Below, one piece after another: positions 13,004-25,964 of a stretch of DNA of 64,000 bases. The position numbers and the translations under genes are program-made. Within the stretch, counting starts at the first letter, position 1, and each line of letters opens with the position of its first letter. Below the pieces are notes generated by a model, which ran no database searches, had not been told where the DNA came from, and was given only the letters and a program-made list of their open reading frames with translations. This DNA comes from Amaurobius ferox. Its lineage: Eukaryota; Arthropoda; Arachnida; Araneae; Amaurobiidae. The stretch lies in assembly GCA_951213105.1 (NCBI GenBank), contig OX578138.1, positions 93,040,914 through 93,104,913 of the forward strand. The letters are read 5' to 3'.

Positions 13004-13200
13004 AAATAAAGTGTCATTTAAATTTTAAAAAACTCTATCTAGATCCAAATATGTTTTAAAACTAATCAGGATATAAAGTATTTCAAAAATCTTTTGATAT
13101 TTGTGACCGCTATTATGTACACAAGAAATTGACTATAGATAGACGGACATTACTTCACAAATAGTTCAAACGTATACAAGAAATTCTAAAACATATTATA
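13004..13200 (+). mobile_element. Family C fragment
   Basis: The segment resembles 28324-28560. Shared phrases include TAGATAGACGGACATTACTTC against CAGACAGACGAATATCACTCC, and GATATTTGTG. The homology is weak and the boundaries are approximate. Confidence 0.4.
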
Positions 13201-13357
13201 ATATCAAAATATAGAAATTTGAAAGTTTCGTAAAACAAAACTTTTTCAATACTGCGTTATGAGACAATACAAATATCTACAATAGTCGAAATCCATTGTA
13301 ATCACTTGATTACAATTTATAAAAATTAGCTGTCAGCAGATAAAATTTGCTGTTTTT

Positions 13358-14317
13358 GCTTTCCTTATATTCATAATGTATAATAAAAGTAAAGTGATGT
13401 GGTCGAAAATTCGAATTCGAGTTTTCGACAGAAGAGCGCGTATCAAGCATCCGTGAACACGAATAAAACATTTTTGAGGTGATGTCTGTTTCTCTCTGTG
13501 TGTGTGTATGTGTGTATGTGTGTTTGTATGTGTGTGTGTGTGTGTCAGTGAGTCTGTGGAGACGATATCTCACGAATGAATGGAGCGAGTTTAATGAAAT
13601 TTGGTGCAAAAATCACAATCCGTTAATACGGGATGCCAATTGTTTTTAAACACAATCGAATGTTCAGAACAGCCCTAAATTTTCGAGTGAAACTTTGAAA
13701 AAATCATAAAAAAATCAAAACTTTTAATAAAGTTACGTAAATATACATTTTTATGCAATTTTTCGTTAGAAAACGATTGACATAAACTTTAGAACGCTAG
13801 CATGCACCGTTCTCGAGATATTGTATATTTTTCAAATAAATTTATCAACAAATACCATAATTTAAAAAAAAGATTAACTGTTGACAAACATGTTCACTTT
13901 TCATATGTAATATCATGCGATAAATTTGATGACACCACTTTCGTGGATCTAGCTCGTTCCATTCAGGGGAAAAGATACATTCAGTAATACTTCTGTATTT
14001 GAACACCAATAGTCATTTATCTGTTATAAGAATAACTTATTTCTCCGTCCATAACCATTGGAGAGATTTTGGCGACGAATTTGGTGGAATATCGCCAACT
14101 TGGCGATTTTTTAAAATATTACCAAATTAATGAAAATCTCGCCAAATAGATAAAAAATATCGCTTAATCAATGAAACTGACGACTCATTGACGAAAATTC
14201 AGCATCTTGGAAAGAATACAAATATCTTCTATAAGAATAACCTATTTTTTTTACTGTAAAATTAGTAAATTCATTGCATTAGAAAAGTCATGTGCTGCTC
14301 ACATCAGATTCTTTTTA
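13358..14317 (-). mobile_element. Family A element, copy 4
   Basis: A complete copy on the minus strand. The terminal hairpin is decayed near 13358-13392, the GT tract is at about 13495-13545, the palindrome module at about 14050-14150, and the left-end sequence CATGTGCTGCTCACATCAGA at about 14289-14308. Confidence 0.85.
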
Positions 14318-14639
14318 TTTGTTGTGCGCGCACTTGAAATAGAATTCTTAAAATTTAACTTAATAAATTGCGATGAATTCATTTCAATCATTTCAGTAAT
14401 TGCATTCGTATTTATTAAAATTCATCAACATCTCATGCCAATTAATTTTATTCATATTAGAAAATAGGCATGCAGTTTTCAATGAATAAATTCGTATAAT
14501 TAATCACACAAAATTAGCTTGACATTCAGGACTGTGGGAATGTCGCCGAAATGAATTATCGAAATTTTAAGATTTATTTAAGTATTTCCAAGGCTCCATT
14601 TCAAAGCAATTTCTTCTTGTAGCTAAATTTATTCGTCAG

Positions 14640-14960
14640 ACGATGCCAATCAAACTGTCACTTGGATACATAGTCTAATGTTTAATTCCTTACAAGGCGT
14701 TGGAAATGGGATCTCCAGCCGATAAAAATAGCTTGCAGCCATGTTTGAAATAAAAAAGAAACAAATACGAAGAATTCATTTGTCCTTTTCTTTGCTACTT
14801 CTTAGAACGAGAAGATTAAAGATTTAAACAATTTATCAATGTCTTGAACAAGAGAGGGTACGAAAACTTTTGTTCTCCAGTAGAATATTGCAAGGCTTAA
14901 ATTAGGCGGATTCGTGGTTTTATGCATTCGTGGTTTCATAGAAGACAGATTAGCCGATGA
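14640..14960 (+). repeat. Module D, copy 1
   Basis: A recurrent diverged module. It opens with a CAATCAAACTGTC...CATAGTCTAATGTTTAA segment, then GCTTGCAGCCATGTTT, a pyrimidine-rich run ending CTTAG, then GAAGATTAAAG (14811), CAATTTATCAATGTCTTGAACA and GAATATTGCAAGGCTTAAATTAG. Other plus-strand copies are at about 18.8, 22.2, 26.0, 42.1, 44.5, 45.1, 56.2, 60.3 and 62.5 kb. I do not recognise any protein in it. Confidence 0.6.
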
Positions 14961-15898
14961 TAGTATTTTTGTGCTTCTATCATGCGTTAGTGTTTTGGAA
15001 TCATATATCCTGAGAAAAAGATAGTTTTTTTTTTTTTCAAGAAAAAAAATTCAATAAATCATACAGAAAGGTACCATATGAAGAAACGAAAAACACATAT
15101 AATTCACATGAGGGTAGGCCAAACAATGTAGGCAATAAAATAAAAATTCAAGTAACTCATCTTTTATTTTATTTCATCTTTGCTAAGTAAATACAAAATA
15201 TTTTTTTTAAAAATCTATAAGGATTTATTTGGGTAATTTTGGGATTATTGCTACCTGAAATTTTTTGCAGATATTTTAGTGTCTTCAGTATTTTGCCTAG
15301 CTTATGTTGCGTATGGTAGATTGCATGCTTCATGCAGGAACTATTTTCTTTCATATTCATTTTATTCATATTGCACTTGTCAAGAATACACAAAAGGCTG
15401 CTTTCAAGGCGACAAGTAGTCCGTCGTTTAGCGTAAACAGGAGGCACCACATGTAGGCGACTGGCATTACCCCGGAGACGGGCATAGGATAAAAGAAAAA
15501 TATTCATTTTATCTTAATAACATTGCGCGCGTAGTAATCAGTGATTTACGTGATATTATGTATGAAGCTAGATGCACACATTCGATGCTACGGTACATTT
15601 AATTTATTTCAACTCTAGGCAGTTAATGAATCTGTTAACTTATGCTAAAATTTATTAGTCATTGAAATACTTCTACTTGATGTATTCCTTATAGGAGGTA
15701 CTAATAAAACAAATATAAGCCCAAAGATCTCCTAGACACATTTGGTTTTTTTTTCACTTTTGTCGTTTAAAATATAAAATGGTAGAAATTTACTAAATAA
15801 TGCAACAGCATAACATACTGTGTACACACAGTTGAAATTTTCATTTTCTGCAATAAAACATCTCAGTATTTCAATCTCGGTGTGAAACATAGTTGATG

Positions 15899-15906
15899 TC
15901 TTAGAC
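15899..15906. repeat. Left target-site duplication of the hAT element
   Basis: TCTTAGAC lies immediately left of the element and is repeated exactly at 17348-17355. Eight-base duplications are characteristic of hAT transposons. Confidence 0.85.
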
Positions 15907-17347
15907 CAGGGCTCGGCAAGTAATTTTAGGTGGGGTACGGATACTTTTGAAAATTTTTATCGAGGTCCAGAAAAAAAAACTCATATTCCTTACTAGTTTT
16001 TTATTTTAAATTTCATTCACAAAATAATATCAAATACAGTAGATAAGCATATTTGCATTCAAAAATCAATGGGAGAAATAACATTTGCGGTCTTGAGCCA
16101 GTTTTTTAAAGTTAGGTTCACGCGGGCAGCAGCTTATGCGAAAAATGTCTTCAAGGTGGGCAGCCATTAATCTTAGCCTCACCTTGAAGTTAATCTTGGC
16201 CCCACCATGGTGGGCCCCCAGCATTCTTATCCTTGATTATCTTTACTAGTCCCTTTTCTTTGCCGATCATCGCTGGGGCCCCGTCAGTTGAAAGAGACAC
16301 CATTTTATCCTAACTAATGTTTGATTTTGTCATGAAGTCATCAAAAGTCTTGAATAAATCTTCTCCGCGAGGCGAAACTACTTTTATTGTCAGCAGCCAA
16401 AATTTCGGTTCTTCTTGTATTGCTTCTTGCCGACGATGGAATATCCTGAATTGCGGCAACAACATCCCTTTTCTCTTCAAAAAGCGCCGCGGCCACTTCC
16501 AACATACATATTTTTACTATATCAGAGTCTGAAAATGGCTTCTGGTGTTTATTAAGCGTCCAACACACACGCAGCGCTGCTTCTGCAGATTTTTCTTGCT
16601 CGCTCATAGAGCGAACTAGTAAGACCGTGGTTCTTTTGTAAGAAGCTAGATATGCCTTGAGTTTTCCTTGACGAGCTTCACTACCCAGAGAAAATTTTTT
16701 ATGGAACTGCTGATGAGTTGTTTCGTAGTGTCGCTTTAAATTGCCACTTTTAACAAGAGCGACAGTTCTGTTGCATATGAGGCAAACTGGAACAGCTGCA
16801 GGCCTATCAGGCAGCGTATCGTTCAGTCCATTCAGTCAAAAACTTCCTATTTTCACTATCAACTTTACGCTTTTTAGGATCCATATCGATGAAAAAGAAA
16901 CGTTATAAGACTCGATAATAACAAAACGCTCCGCACGAGATCGCAACAACTACTGATGAAGTGATTCGACGATCGCTTCCGTGTCAAAGTGTATGCTGGC
17001 GCACAACAAAGGACTGCACCGCAAAGGGGAGGCGCTTCCATGCCCAAGGTCGCCGCCGCCGAGTAGACCCGTCCAAAAGATAAGTTTCATACAGTCGTTA
17101 GGCTTTCGTTCGAGTTACGCCTGCTCTGATTAAATAAATATAATTTCATTAAATAAAAATAATAAGGGTGGCGCTCAAACTTATAGATTCTATAAGTTTG
17201 ATTCTAAAATACTTTTCTATAATATAGAAAAATATTTTTCAAATAATTTGATTAATTTATTTTATACTGTCAAAAATTTTTTGCGGTCCAGTTTTTGACC
17301 TTCCGCGGTCCGGACCTGGACCGAGGTCCGCCAGTAGCCGACCCCCG
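15907..17347 (-). mobile_element. hAT-superfamily DNA transposon, internally deleted
   Basis: The ends are imperfect inverted repeats: left CAGGGCTCGGCAA, right (reversed) CGGGGGTCGGCTA. Perfect 8-bp duplications flank the element. The 1441-bp length is far short of an autonomous hAT element. The minus strand encodes remnants of a transposase in the order expected (BED-type finger, catalytic segment, C-terminal tail), with most of the catalytic and dimerisation core deleted. It lies 10-20 bp from the family A copy on its right. Confidence 0.9.
16066..16884 (-). pseudogene. hAT transposase remnant (BED finger, catalytic fragment, C-terminal tail)
   Basis: The start codon at 16884 opens MDPKKRKV, a basic nuclear-localisation-like peptide. 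About 26 codons later the frame meets a stop, and the homologous reading continues in a shifted frame with CLICNR...HYETTH, a C-x2-C...H-x4-H zinc finger of BED type. The next stretch (16341-16607) runs through MSEQEKSAEAAL and VCWTLNKHQKPFSDSDIVK, typical of the ZBED/SCAND3/GTF2IRD2-like hAT group. After another frameshift comes VSLSTDGAPAMIGKEKG, a catalytic-domain segment, preceded by a TAG where W is expected. The sequence then jumps to a C-terminal tail (AHLEDIFRIS, PNFKKLAQDRK) with stop at 16066-16068. The hAT dimerisation core is missing. Clearly non-functional. Confidence 0.85.
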
Positions 17348-17355
17348 TCTTAGAC
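17348..17355. repeat. Right target-site duplication of the hAT element
   Basis: TCTTAGAC, identical to 15899-15906. Confidence 0.85.
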
Positions 17356-17365
17356 TATCACAATG

Positions 17366-18293
17366 TAAAAAAATCTGATGTGGGAAACACATGACTTTCC
17401 ATATATAATGCAATGAATTTACTACCTATACAGCAAAAAAAAATATTTCTCTCCTACTAGATCCTTATATTCTTTCCAAGATATTGAATTTTCGTCAATT
17501 AGTCGTCGCTTTCATTGATTTAGCGTCATTTTTATCCACTTGGCGAGATTTTCGTTAATTTAGCAACATTTTAAAAAGCTGCCAAGTTGGCGACATTCCG
17601 CCAAATTCGTCGCCAAAATCTCGTCAAACGTTATGGACGGAAAAATAAGTAATTTTTATAGCATATAAATGATTATTGGCGTTCAAATACAAAAGTGTTA
17701 CTCAAAGTTTCTTTTCTCATAAATGGAACGAGCTAGATCCACGAGAATGATGTCACTAAATTTATAGCATGATATTACATATGAAAAGTGAACATGTTTC
17801 TCAACAGTAATCTATTTTATTTAATTTATGGGATTTTTTGATAAATTTATTTTTAAAAATGTGCAATATCTCGAGAACGGTTCATGCTAGCGTTCTAAAG
17901 TTTATGTCAATCGTTTTCTAAAGAAAACTTACTGAAGAAATGTCTTTTTGCGTAACTTTATTAAAGGTTCAGATTTTTTGATGATTTTTTCAAAATTTCA
18001 CATTGAAATTTAGGGGAGTTCTGAACTTTCGATTATGTTTAAACCCAATGGGCTTCCAGTATTCACGGATTGTGATTTTTGTACCAAATTTCATTCGAAT
18101 CGCTCCATTCGTTTGTGAGATATAGTCTGCACAGACTGACTGACACACACACACACACACACACACATCACCTCAAAAATGTTTGATTCGTGATCAGGGA
18201 TGCTTGAAACGTGCTCTCCCGTCGAAAACTCGAATTCGAATTTTCGACACCGTCACAATACTGTCCTTATACATTATGTATATAAGGAAAGTA
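17366..18293 (+). mobile_element. Family A element, copy 5
   Basis: A complete copy from TCTGATGTGGGAAACACATG to a hairpin ending GGAAAGTA. The palindrome module is at about 17540-17630 and the CA tract at 18142-18166. Confidence 0.85.
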
Positions 18294-18837
18294 ATATATG
18301 AAATAATATGGGTAAAGGGCTTTTGTTTTCAAATTAGTATATTTCTTCAGCGAATGACGCTGCAATTTACCCTCCAACAACTAAATACAGCAACTGTTCT
18401 TATTTCTCGTTAATTGTTTTGACACGGTAGGTAAATATGCTACAGGATTCCAAATATTTTATTCGTGCTAGAAGAATTTCTGCTTGATAGACCAAAAATT
18501 ATAAAATGTCCTTCTGAGTTCATTTTCGTCTACCCAGGGAAATTATGTATTGTTATCTCAGGAAGACTAAAATATTTATACTGCAGAAACAACTCAATGG
18601 AAGATCAATTTATATCAATTGTTTCACCTTTTGAAATCACTTTAATAAAAGAGTGTCAATGTTTTAATTTCACACACAGGCGTAAGCAATCCATCATAAT
18701 TAGCTTGAAATTAATGTCTGACCATATATCTTTAACACATTGATTTATATAATTATTAATATTTATTTAAGCAATATATAAATATTATTTTCAAAGCTAT
18801 TTATTTTCAAAACAAAATAAATGCAACTCCAGTTATC
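18294..18837. other. Unclassified AT-rich stretch with a 92-codon frame
   Basis: An open frame at 18465-18743 is unrelated to the repeat families I see, but it has no motif I recognise and no supporting context. It could be chance. Confidence 0.3.
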
Positions 18838-19200
18838 ATTGTTAAGTGCCAAGCAAATTGTCTGTTGGACATTTAGCCTAACGTTAGACGTGAAAAATTG
18901 CTAGCAGCCATGTTTTAAAATTAATACAACAAAAAAACTTACGAAGAAATTTATTTGTGATTTGCTGTTCTTATTTTAGAGGAAAATAAGATTAAATTTC
19001 CAAACAATTTATCATTGTCTTGAATGCGAGGAAATAAAATAATTTTGTTCTGCAATCGAATGTAGCTGTTCTTGAATTAGAACGAGTCGGTATTTTTTGC
19101 GTCCGTGGTTTAACAGAAAACGAATTTTCCATGGCGAATGTATTCATTCTTGAGATGCGTCTCTGTATTTTAAGAAGGAAATGTGAAGGTATTCTGTTAA
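18838..19200 (+). repeat. Module D, copy 2
   Basis: Aligns with copy 1: CAAATTGTCTGTTGGACATTTAGCCTAACG, then GCTAGCAGCCATGTTT, a pyrimidine run ending TTTTAG, then AAGATTAAAT at about 18988 and CAATTTATCATTGTCTTGAA. Confidence 0.6.
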
Positions 19201-19307
19201 AACGTTTGTCCCTTTTCATCATGTCACCAAAGACGAAATTGCCAAAGAAGAAAATGGGATTCCAATTTTCCATTCTTCTTTTCGTTTCGATGCATATGAA
19301 ATAAAAT

Positions 19308-19506
19308 GTTATGAGCGCTAGCATTTTCGCACATCTGACTGTCTTCTTGAAATTGCGTAATTGTTGATATAGTGTTAGTGCACTTTATTTTAATAGTGTC
19401 TGGACGTATATGCATTATTATATGAGCGACCAAAAGAACTGTTCTTATTTGAACGAAATTTAGTTTATAATATCGGTCATCATATACGCGTCATATCGAT
19501 CGTAAT
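19308..19506. repeat. Duplicated block of about 200 bp, copy 1
   Basis: The segment from ATGTTATGAGCGCTAGC to CATATCGATCGTAATACACA recurs almost unchanged at 20352-20563, and its last part recurs again at 20618-20700. Confidence 0.85.
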
Positions 19507-20351
<845 letters not shown>

Positions 20352-20567
20352 ATAAAATGTTATGAGCGCTAGCATTTTCGCACATCTGACTGTCTTCTTG
20401 AAATTGCGTAATTGTTGATATAATGTTAGTGCACTTTATTTTAATAGTGTCTGGACGTATATGCATTATTATATGAGCGACCAAAAGAACTGTGGTTATT
20501 TGAACGAAATTTAGTTTATAACATCGGTCATCACATACGCGCCATATCGATCGTAATACACACACAT

Positions 20568-20570
<3 letters not shown>
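20352..20570. repeat. Duplicated block of about 200 bp, copy 2
   Basis: Nearly identical to 19308-19506, displaced by about 1.04 kb. It ends in the same CA-to-TA microsatellite transition. Confidence 0.85.

Positions 20571-20616
<46 letters not shown>
20571..20616. repeat. (TA)n microsatellite
   Basis: Uninterrupted TA units between two copies of the duplicated block. Confidence 0.98.
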
Positions 20617-20837
<221 letters not shown>

Positions 20838-20892
20838 GATACAGATATTTTAAGCCTTTCCCAATAACTCCCCCTTTTCTTTCACAATTATT

Positions 20893-21692
20893 ATTCCAAA
20901 TTCCAATGTTAAGTCCAGCACGTATTGCAACTACATTAAATTCTATCCCGCGCCACTAACATTAACAATGTCTGCCATCACTTCCTCTTTTCCTCGATCA
21001 TACCATATATGGTCACTAATCTTAACCTCTGCGTAAACGTTCTCATATGAAACAGCTTTCCCAATCATATTTTTGAAGCCTAATACGCGAAGACAGCAGC
21101 CCCATGCCCCATATCCTTCCTCCTCCGATGTAAATGTACTTGTACTTGTGTGTGAACCAACGTAGCTGGCATTGAGATTTCTTGACAGCTGGATTCCAAA
21201 TTCCTATTTTAAGTCCAGAACATATTGCAATTACATTAAATTATATCCCGCGCCACTAACATTAACAAAGTCTGCCATCACTTCCTCTTTTCCTCGATCA
21301 TACCATATATGGTCACTAATCTTAACTTCTGCGTAAACGTTCTCATATGAAACTGCTTTCCCAATCATATTTTTAAAGCCTAATACGCGAAGACAGCAGC
21401 CCCATGCCGAATATCCTTCCTCCTACGATGTGAATGTACTTGTACTTGTGTGTGAACCAACGTAGCCCGCATTGAGATTTCTTGACAACTGGATTCCAAA
21501 TTCCCATTTTAAGTCCAGAACATACTGCAATTACATTAAATCCTATCCCGCGCCACTAACATTAACAAAGTCTGCCATCACTTCCTTCTTTTCCTCGATC
21601 ATACCATAAATGGTCACTAATTTTAACCTCTGCGTAAACGTTCTCATATTAAACTACTTTCCCAATCATATTTTTAAAGCCTAATGAACGTC
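20893..21692. repeat. 300-bp tandem repeat, about 2.7 units
   Basis: GATTCCAAATTCC-type starts fall at 20893, 21193 and 21493, giving a period of 300 bp. The units share CCGCGCCACTAACATTAACA, GTCTGCCATCACTTCCT, CCTAATACGCGAAGACAGCAG and TGTACTTGTACTTGTGTGTG. They differ by scattered substitutions of a few percent. The third unit is cut off after CCTAAT. The unit is less AT-rich than the flanks. Minisatellite or fragment of a longer satellite. Confidence 0.92.
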
Positions 21693-22190
21693 ATAATATG
21701 TTTTAATAAGTTTTAGTCATAGGTGTTAAATAGTTTTTCAACATGGTGCAAAACGTACTAGAGTACAAATATAGGTCACTCATTGATATAATTCCAATTA
21801 TATGTTTCCAGCTTAGTATATTAAAGTTTGAATTACCAATGGTTCTAGAATTTTAGCTCTCATATTTTACTTATGTAAAGAACTCACGTAAAATAGATTA
21901 AATGTAAACTGATTCTAGCTAATTGACAACTTATAAAAATATGTTTATAACATTATTAAAAAAGGTCGAAAACTTTTCACTCAAAATAATTCGCAATGAT
22001 TCATTCTATATTAACTTGGCATATATTGTACAAGCTAATTTTACAAATGTCAAACTTAATCCTCTACAAAATGTAATCCTATTTCACAAAACTTAATAAT
22101 CAAAATGTTAAGAATTATTTAAGTAATTCCTGAGAATCAATGGTTTCTCAATATTGTCCGTGTAAAATAAAAATACCAATTACCAATATA
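21693..22190. other. AT-rich, nothing recognised
   Basis: No repeat family or frame identified. Confidence 0.4.
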
Positions 22191-22194
22191 CAGA

Positions 22195-22640
22195 TGTCAA
22201 TCAAACTGTGTTTCAGACGCATGGTCTAACGTTTAACTCCTTACAAAGGCATTGGAAATACGATCTCAGGCTGTAGAAAATTACTCCCAGTCATGGTTCA
22301 AATTAATACGGATACAAAAAAACTACGAAAAAAATCCACTTAAACTTTGCTGTTATTTTTATCAAAAGGAGAAGATTAAAGTTTCGTGCAATTTATATAT
22401 GTCGCAGAACAAAGAAGGGGGGGGGATTATTTTGTCTCCCTTGGAATATAGCAAGATCGAAATTAGATAAGTCTTTGTTTTTACCTGCATGGTTTCAAAA
22501 GAGACGAATAATTCACGACCAGTGTTTTTATTATTCTAAATACTTTCTGTATTTTAGGAACGAAAGTTGTAATGAGCTGTTTCAAAATTTGAAAATATTG
22601 TTGTTATTTTATCGAATATTAAAACGTGTCGGTAATAAAT
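22195..22640 (+). repeat. Module D, copy 3
   Basis: GTCAATCAAACTGTG...CATGGTCTAACGTTTAAC opens the module, with GAAGATTAAAG at 22371. In this copy one reading frame stays open for many codons across the core (IYICRRTKKGGG and onward), but the frame is not shared cleanly by the other copies. Confidence 0.6.
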
Positions 22641-23329
22641 AAAGCAATTTTCCTAATGTAAGCCCTTATTGTGGAAGAGATAAACGATGATGAAAAAGTA
22701 GATACGATATAACTGATTTAATATAAATGATGATATGAAAAGATAGTGGCGATAATTTATGGCTATTTTGATACAACAAGGATAGTTTGACTTGAATTGC
22801 GTAAGCATGTGCCATTCAAATGCTTCCGTTGTTGTGGACAAAGGCCCTGTGCATTGATCAAAATCATGTCTGTCATCTTATTTTGGGTCATTATAACAAT
22901 TTTAACTTAGAAAAATGCTTGCGATGAGCAAGAATGAAATCATCACATCATTGAAAATCTCAATAAATTAATACCAAATCTGCAAAAGAAATATTTTCCT
23001 AAGATTCATATTCTGCTAATTGTCATCATGTCGTCATCTCCAGCTTCTTCTATTTTTTCTTCACCAAAAAATGTGACGGCGAAGATCTCTAATTCTTTAG
23101 AATCCCATATTACGAAATAGTTTTCAATCATAATTTTTCAATAGGCTAACTTGTTGACAGAGCTCTCGGCGAACTATTGTTTCTATACACGTCTCACTGA
23201 AAAGAATTCTCTAAAATTTACCAATTTTAAGTGATAAAAGCTTCTTACATTCTCTCATACGTAGTATTCTCAAAGTATTGAGAAACAATTGGTTTACCGA
23301 AAAATTTCGTTATAGAAATTTTGATGCCA
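22641..23329. other. AT-rich, nothing recognised
   Basis: No assignable repeat or frame. Confidence 0.4.
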
Positions 23330-23800
23330 ATATATGATTTAAGACCTCCTGAACATGTTTTGAATATTTTTAGAGTTATGTCCGTCTGGCTGTCTGTCCG
23401 CCTGATGATTGTGGTCTATTTCTTGCATATGGGATAACAGAAGCAAAAACTAATCGAATTTCACGAAACTTTATATCCCGCTTTGCTATAAAAAAACCTA
23501 GAAATAGATAGAATGTTTTTTAATTCGAGCGAAAACATTGAATTGTATTCTAAATTTGATATTTTTGTAATATGGCAGAATAGGACAAAATTTGACATCA
23601 TCATACGTGAAGGGATTTATTTGTGGTTCACTGATCACGATACTCAATAGTTTAAATCATTGTTGTGAAACACAGTCGCAATACAATTTTTGTTGTTTGT
23701 GGCATCATTAGCCCCCATAGGGGGTAAGTTACCCCCCTGGGGATACATTGTCAAGAACGGTATCAATCAAATGATTTTTTGTAGCCCTTTAAAGTGAGTA
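23330..23800 (-). mobile_element. Family C element
   Basis: Homologous to 30570-31325: GAACATGTTT, TTATGTCCGTCTGGCTGTCTG, CCTAGAAATAGATAGAATG, ATGGCAG, GACAAAATTTGACAT, TTATTTGTGGTTCA and GGGATACATTGTCAA. The GTCCGTCTGGCTGTCTGTC tract is the reverse of the CAGACAGAC tract of family B, so the copy is on the minus strand relative to that family. Non-coding. Confidence 0.6.
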
Positions 23801-24150
23801 ATGGGAAGACGTTATTGTTGCATTTTTTAATTGTAATCTAGTTGTTGTAATTTAGTTGTATAGTTGTAATCTTAATGGTAAGACGTTATAGTTGTAATTT
23901 CTCAGCAGTTTGATGGGTCGATACAACTAAAAAATAATGTTGTAACACACGCTATAACGATTAAATAATGAGACGTTATAGTTGTAATGGGAATGGTAAG
24001 ACGTTATAGTTGTAATTATTCTGGTATGAGTAAGTCGAGTTAAAACACATTCCAGTTCATTCTTCATAGCCATAGTCAGCAGTTTGGTGGGTCGTTATAA
24101 CTACAAAATAGTGTTGTAGCACTCGCTATAACTGTTAAAGAATGGCATTG
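23801..24150. repeat. Cluster of AGACGTTATAGTTGTAAT motifs
   Basis: GACGTTAT(A/T)GTTG(T/C)A recurs near 23810, 23880, 23970 and 24000. Larger paired blocks CAGCAGTTTG(A/G)(T/G)GGGTCG...CGCTATAAC occur at about 23905-23965 and about 24078-24140. A locally amplified short repeat; class unknown. Confidence 0.6.
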
Positions 24151-24711
24151 TTCCGGACATTTACTCGTACTATAGCTGGTTGAATCGTAAGGGTCACTAT
24201 TCAGTGGGGTCCTAATACAATAAGTCTAGTGTAATTGTATTTTAGATTACCTTTCTGTTTGTTTTTGAAATGTTAAAACGATACAAGAACTTTACATAAT
24301 TTAATAGTGAAGCTGATTGAATGGGAATCGTGTTTCCGATTTAGTTTTCTGAATTCAAAACCTCTGATAATTGTATTCACGGAATACAATGGACTGTGAT
24401 TAGCATTTTTGGAGATAAGGTGGAAAAATTCTGAAGATTGTACGTTTTATCCTTACGCTTTCAGTGCTTGTAAGCAGAAGTTCTAATATTCCATTGAACA
24501 GTTTATGTATTTTTGTTCTTTCGTGTCAAGCATTCTAATTTGCCAATATATGAATAGATTAATTTCAAGTATCTGATTTTTGCGTATCGAACTGTTTTAG
24601 CTACTTGTGATTCTTTTATTTTTATTTTTATTATTTTACTTTGATTTCGGAAATTTTACAATATATATTAAAAGTATACTGATTCTGGATCATTCAGATT
24701 ACAAAATATAT
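24151..24711. other. AT-rich, nothing recognised
   Basis: No assignable feature apart from a short TA run just before the family A copy. Confidence 0.4.
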
Positions 24712-25641
24712 ATATATATATGATGTGGGCAGCACATGACTTTCCTTATATAATGCAATGAATTTACTACTTTTACAGTAAAAATAGCTGATTCTTATAG
24801 TAGATACTTCTATTCTTTTCAATATATTGAATTTTCGTCAATAAATCGTAATTTTCATTGATTTAGTGTCATTTTTAACCATTTGGCGAGATTTTCGTTA
24901 ATTTGGCAACATTTAAAAAGTCGCCAAGTTGGCAATATTCCTCAAAATTCGTCTCCAAAATCTCGCCAAGCGTTATGGAAGGAGAAATAAGTTATTCTTA
25001 TTGCAGATAAATAACTATTGGCTTTCAAATACAAAATTATTACTCAAAGTATCTTTTCTCATGAATGAAACGAGCTAGATCCACGAAAATGATGTCACCA
25101 AATTTATCGCATGATATTACATATGAAAAGTGAACATGTTTCTTAAAAGTTAATATATGTTATAATTTATTGGATTTTTTGATAAATTTATGAAAAATGT
25201 GCAATGTCTCAAGAACGGTTCATGCTAGCGTTCTAAAGTTTATGTCAATCGTTTTCTAAGGAAAAATTACATGAGGAATGTCTATTTGCGTAACTATATT
25301 AAAGATTTTTATTTTTTGATGATTTTTTCAAAATTTCAATCGAAAATTTATGAGGGTTCTGTACATTCGATTGCGTTTAAAAACAGTAGGCTTCCAGTAT
25401 TTATGGATTGTGATTTTTGCATCAAATTTCATTCGAATCGCTCGATTTGTTCATGAGATATTGTCTCCACAGTCTCACTGACCCCCCCCCCCACACACAC
25501 ACACAGAGAGACATCATCTCAAAAATGTTTGACTCGTGATCAGGGATGCTTGAAACGTGCTCTTCCGTCGAAAACTCTAATTCGAATTTTTGACCCGTCA
25601 CAATTCCTTCCTTATACATTATGTATGTAAGGAAAGTAATT
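24712..25641 (+). mobile_element. Family A element, copy 6
   Basis: A complete copy beginning TGATGTGGGCAGCACATG after a TA run and ending GGAAAGTA. The CA tract is preceded by a C-run (25482-25504). Confidence 0.85.
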
Positions 25642-25799
25642 ATTTGAAACTATTGAAAAAATGGCCAAGAATTTTTGAACAAAAACTCTAATTCGAAATT
25701 TTGACCCCGTATCACAATACCTTCCTTATACATTATGTATATAAGGAAAGTAATTATTTGAAACTATTGAAAAAATGGCCAAGAATTTTTGAACAAAAC
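25571..25799 (+). repeat. Tandem duplication of a family A end plus flank
   Basis: A unit of about 111 bp, containing the last part of the element, the terminal hairpin and about 55 bp of flanking sequence (ATTATTTGAAACTATTG...), is present twice head to tail. Confidence 0.88.
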
Positions 25800-25964
25800 T
25801 AAAGCACACAAATAATAATTCGAGATCAGCTTGATATGAATTCTACAAATACCAATAAACTGACTTTATGAAACGTTAAGAATTATATAAAAATTCTTCA
25901 TCCAATTTTCACTCCATTTCTTCCATGTAAAAACTAAAATGCTATTTATCTTTACTTAGATATC

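Noticed and set aside
15169..15507. 112-codon minus-strand frame as a gene
   Set aside because: No recognisable domain, no repeat partner and no visible splice or promoter context; insufficient support.
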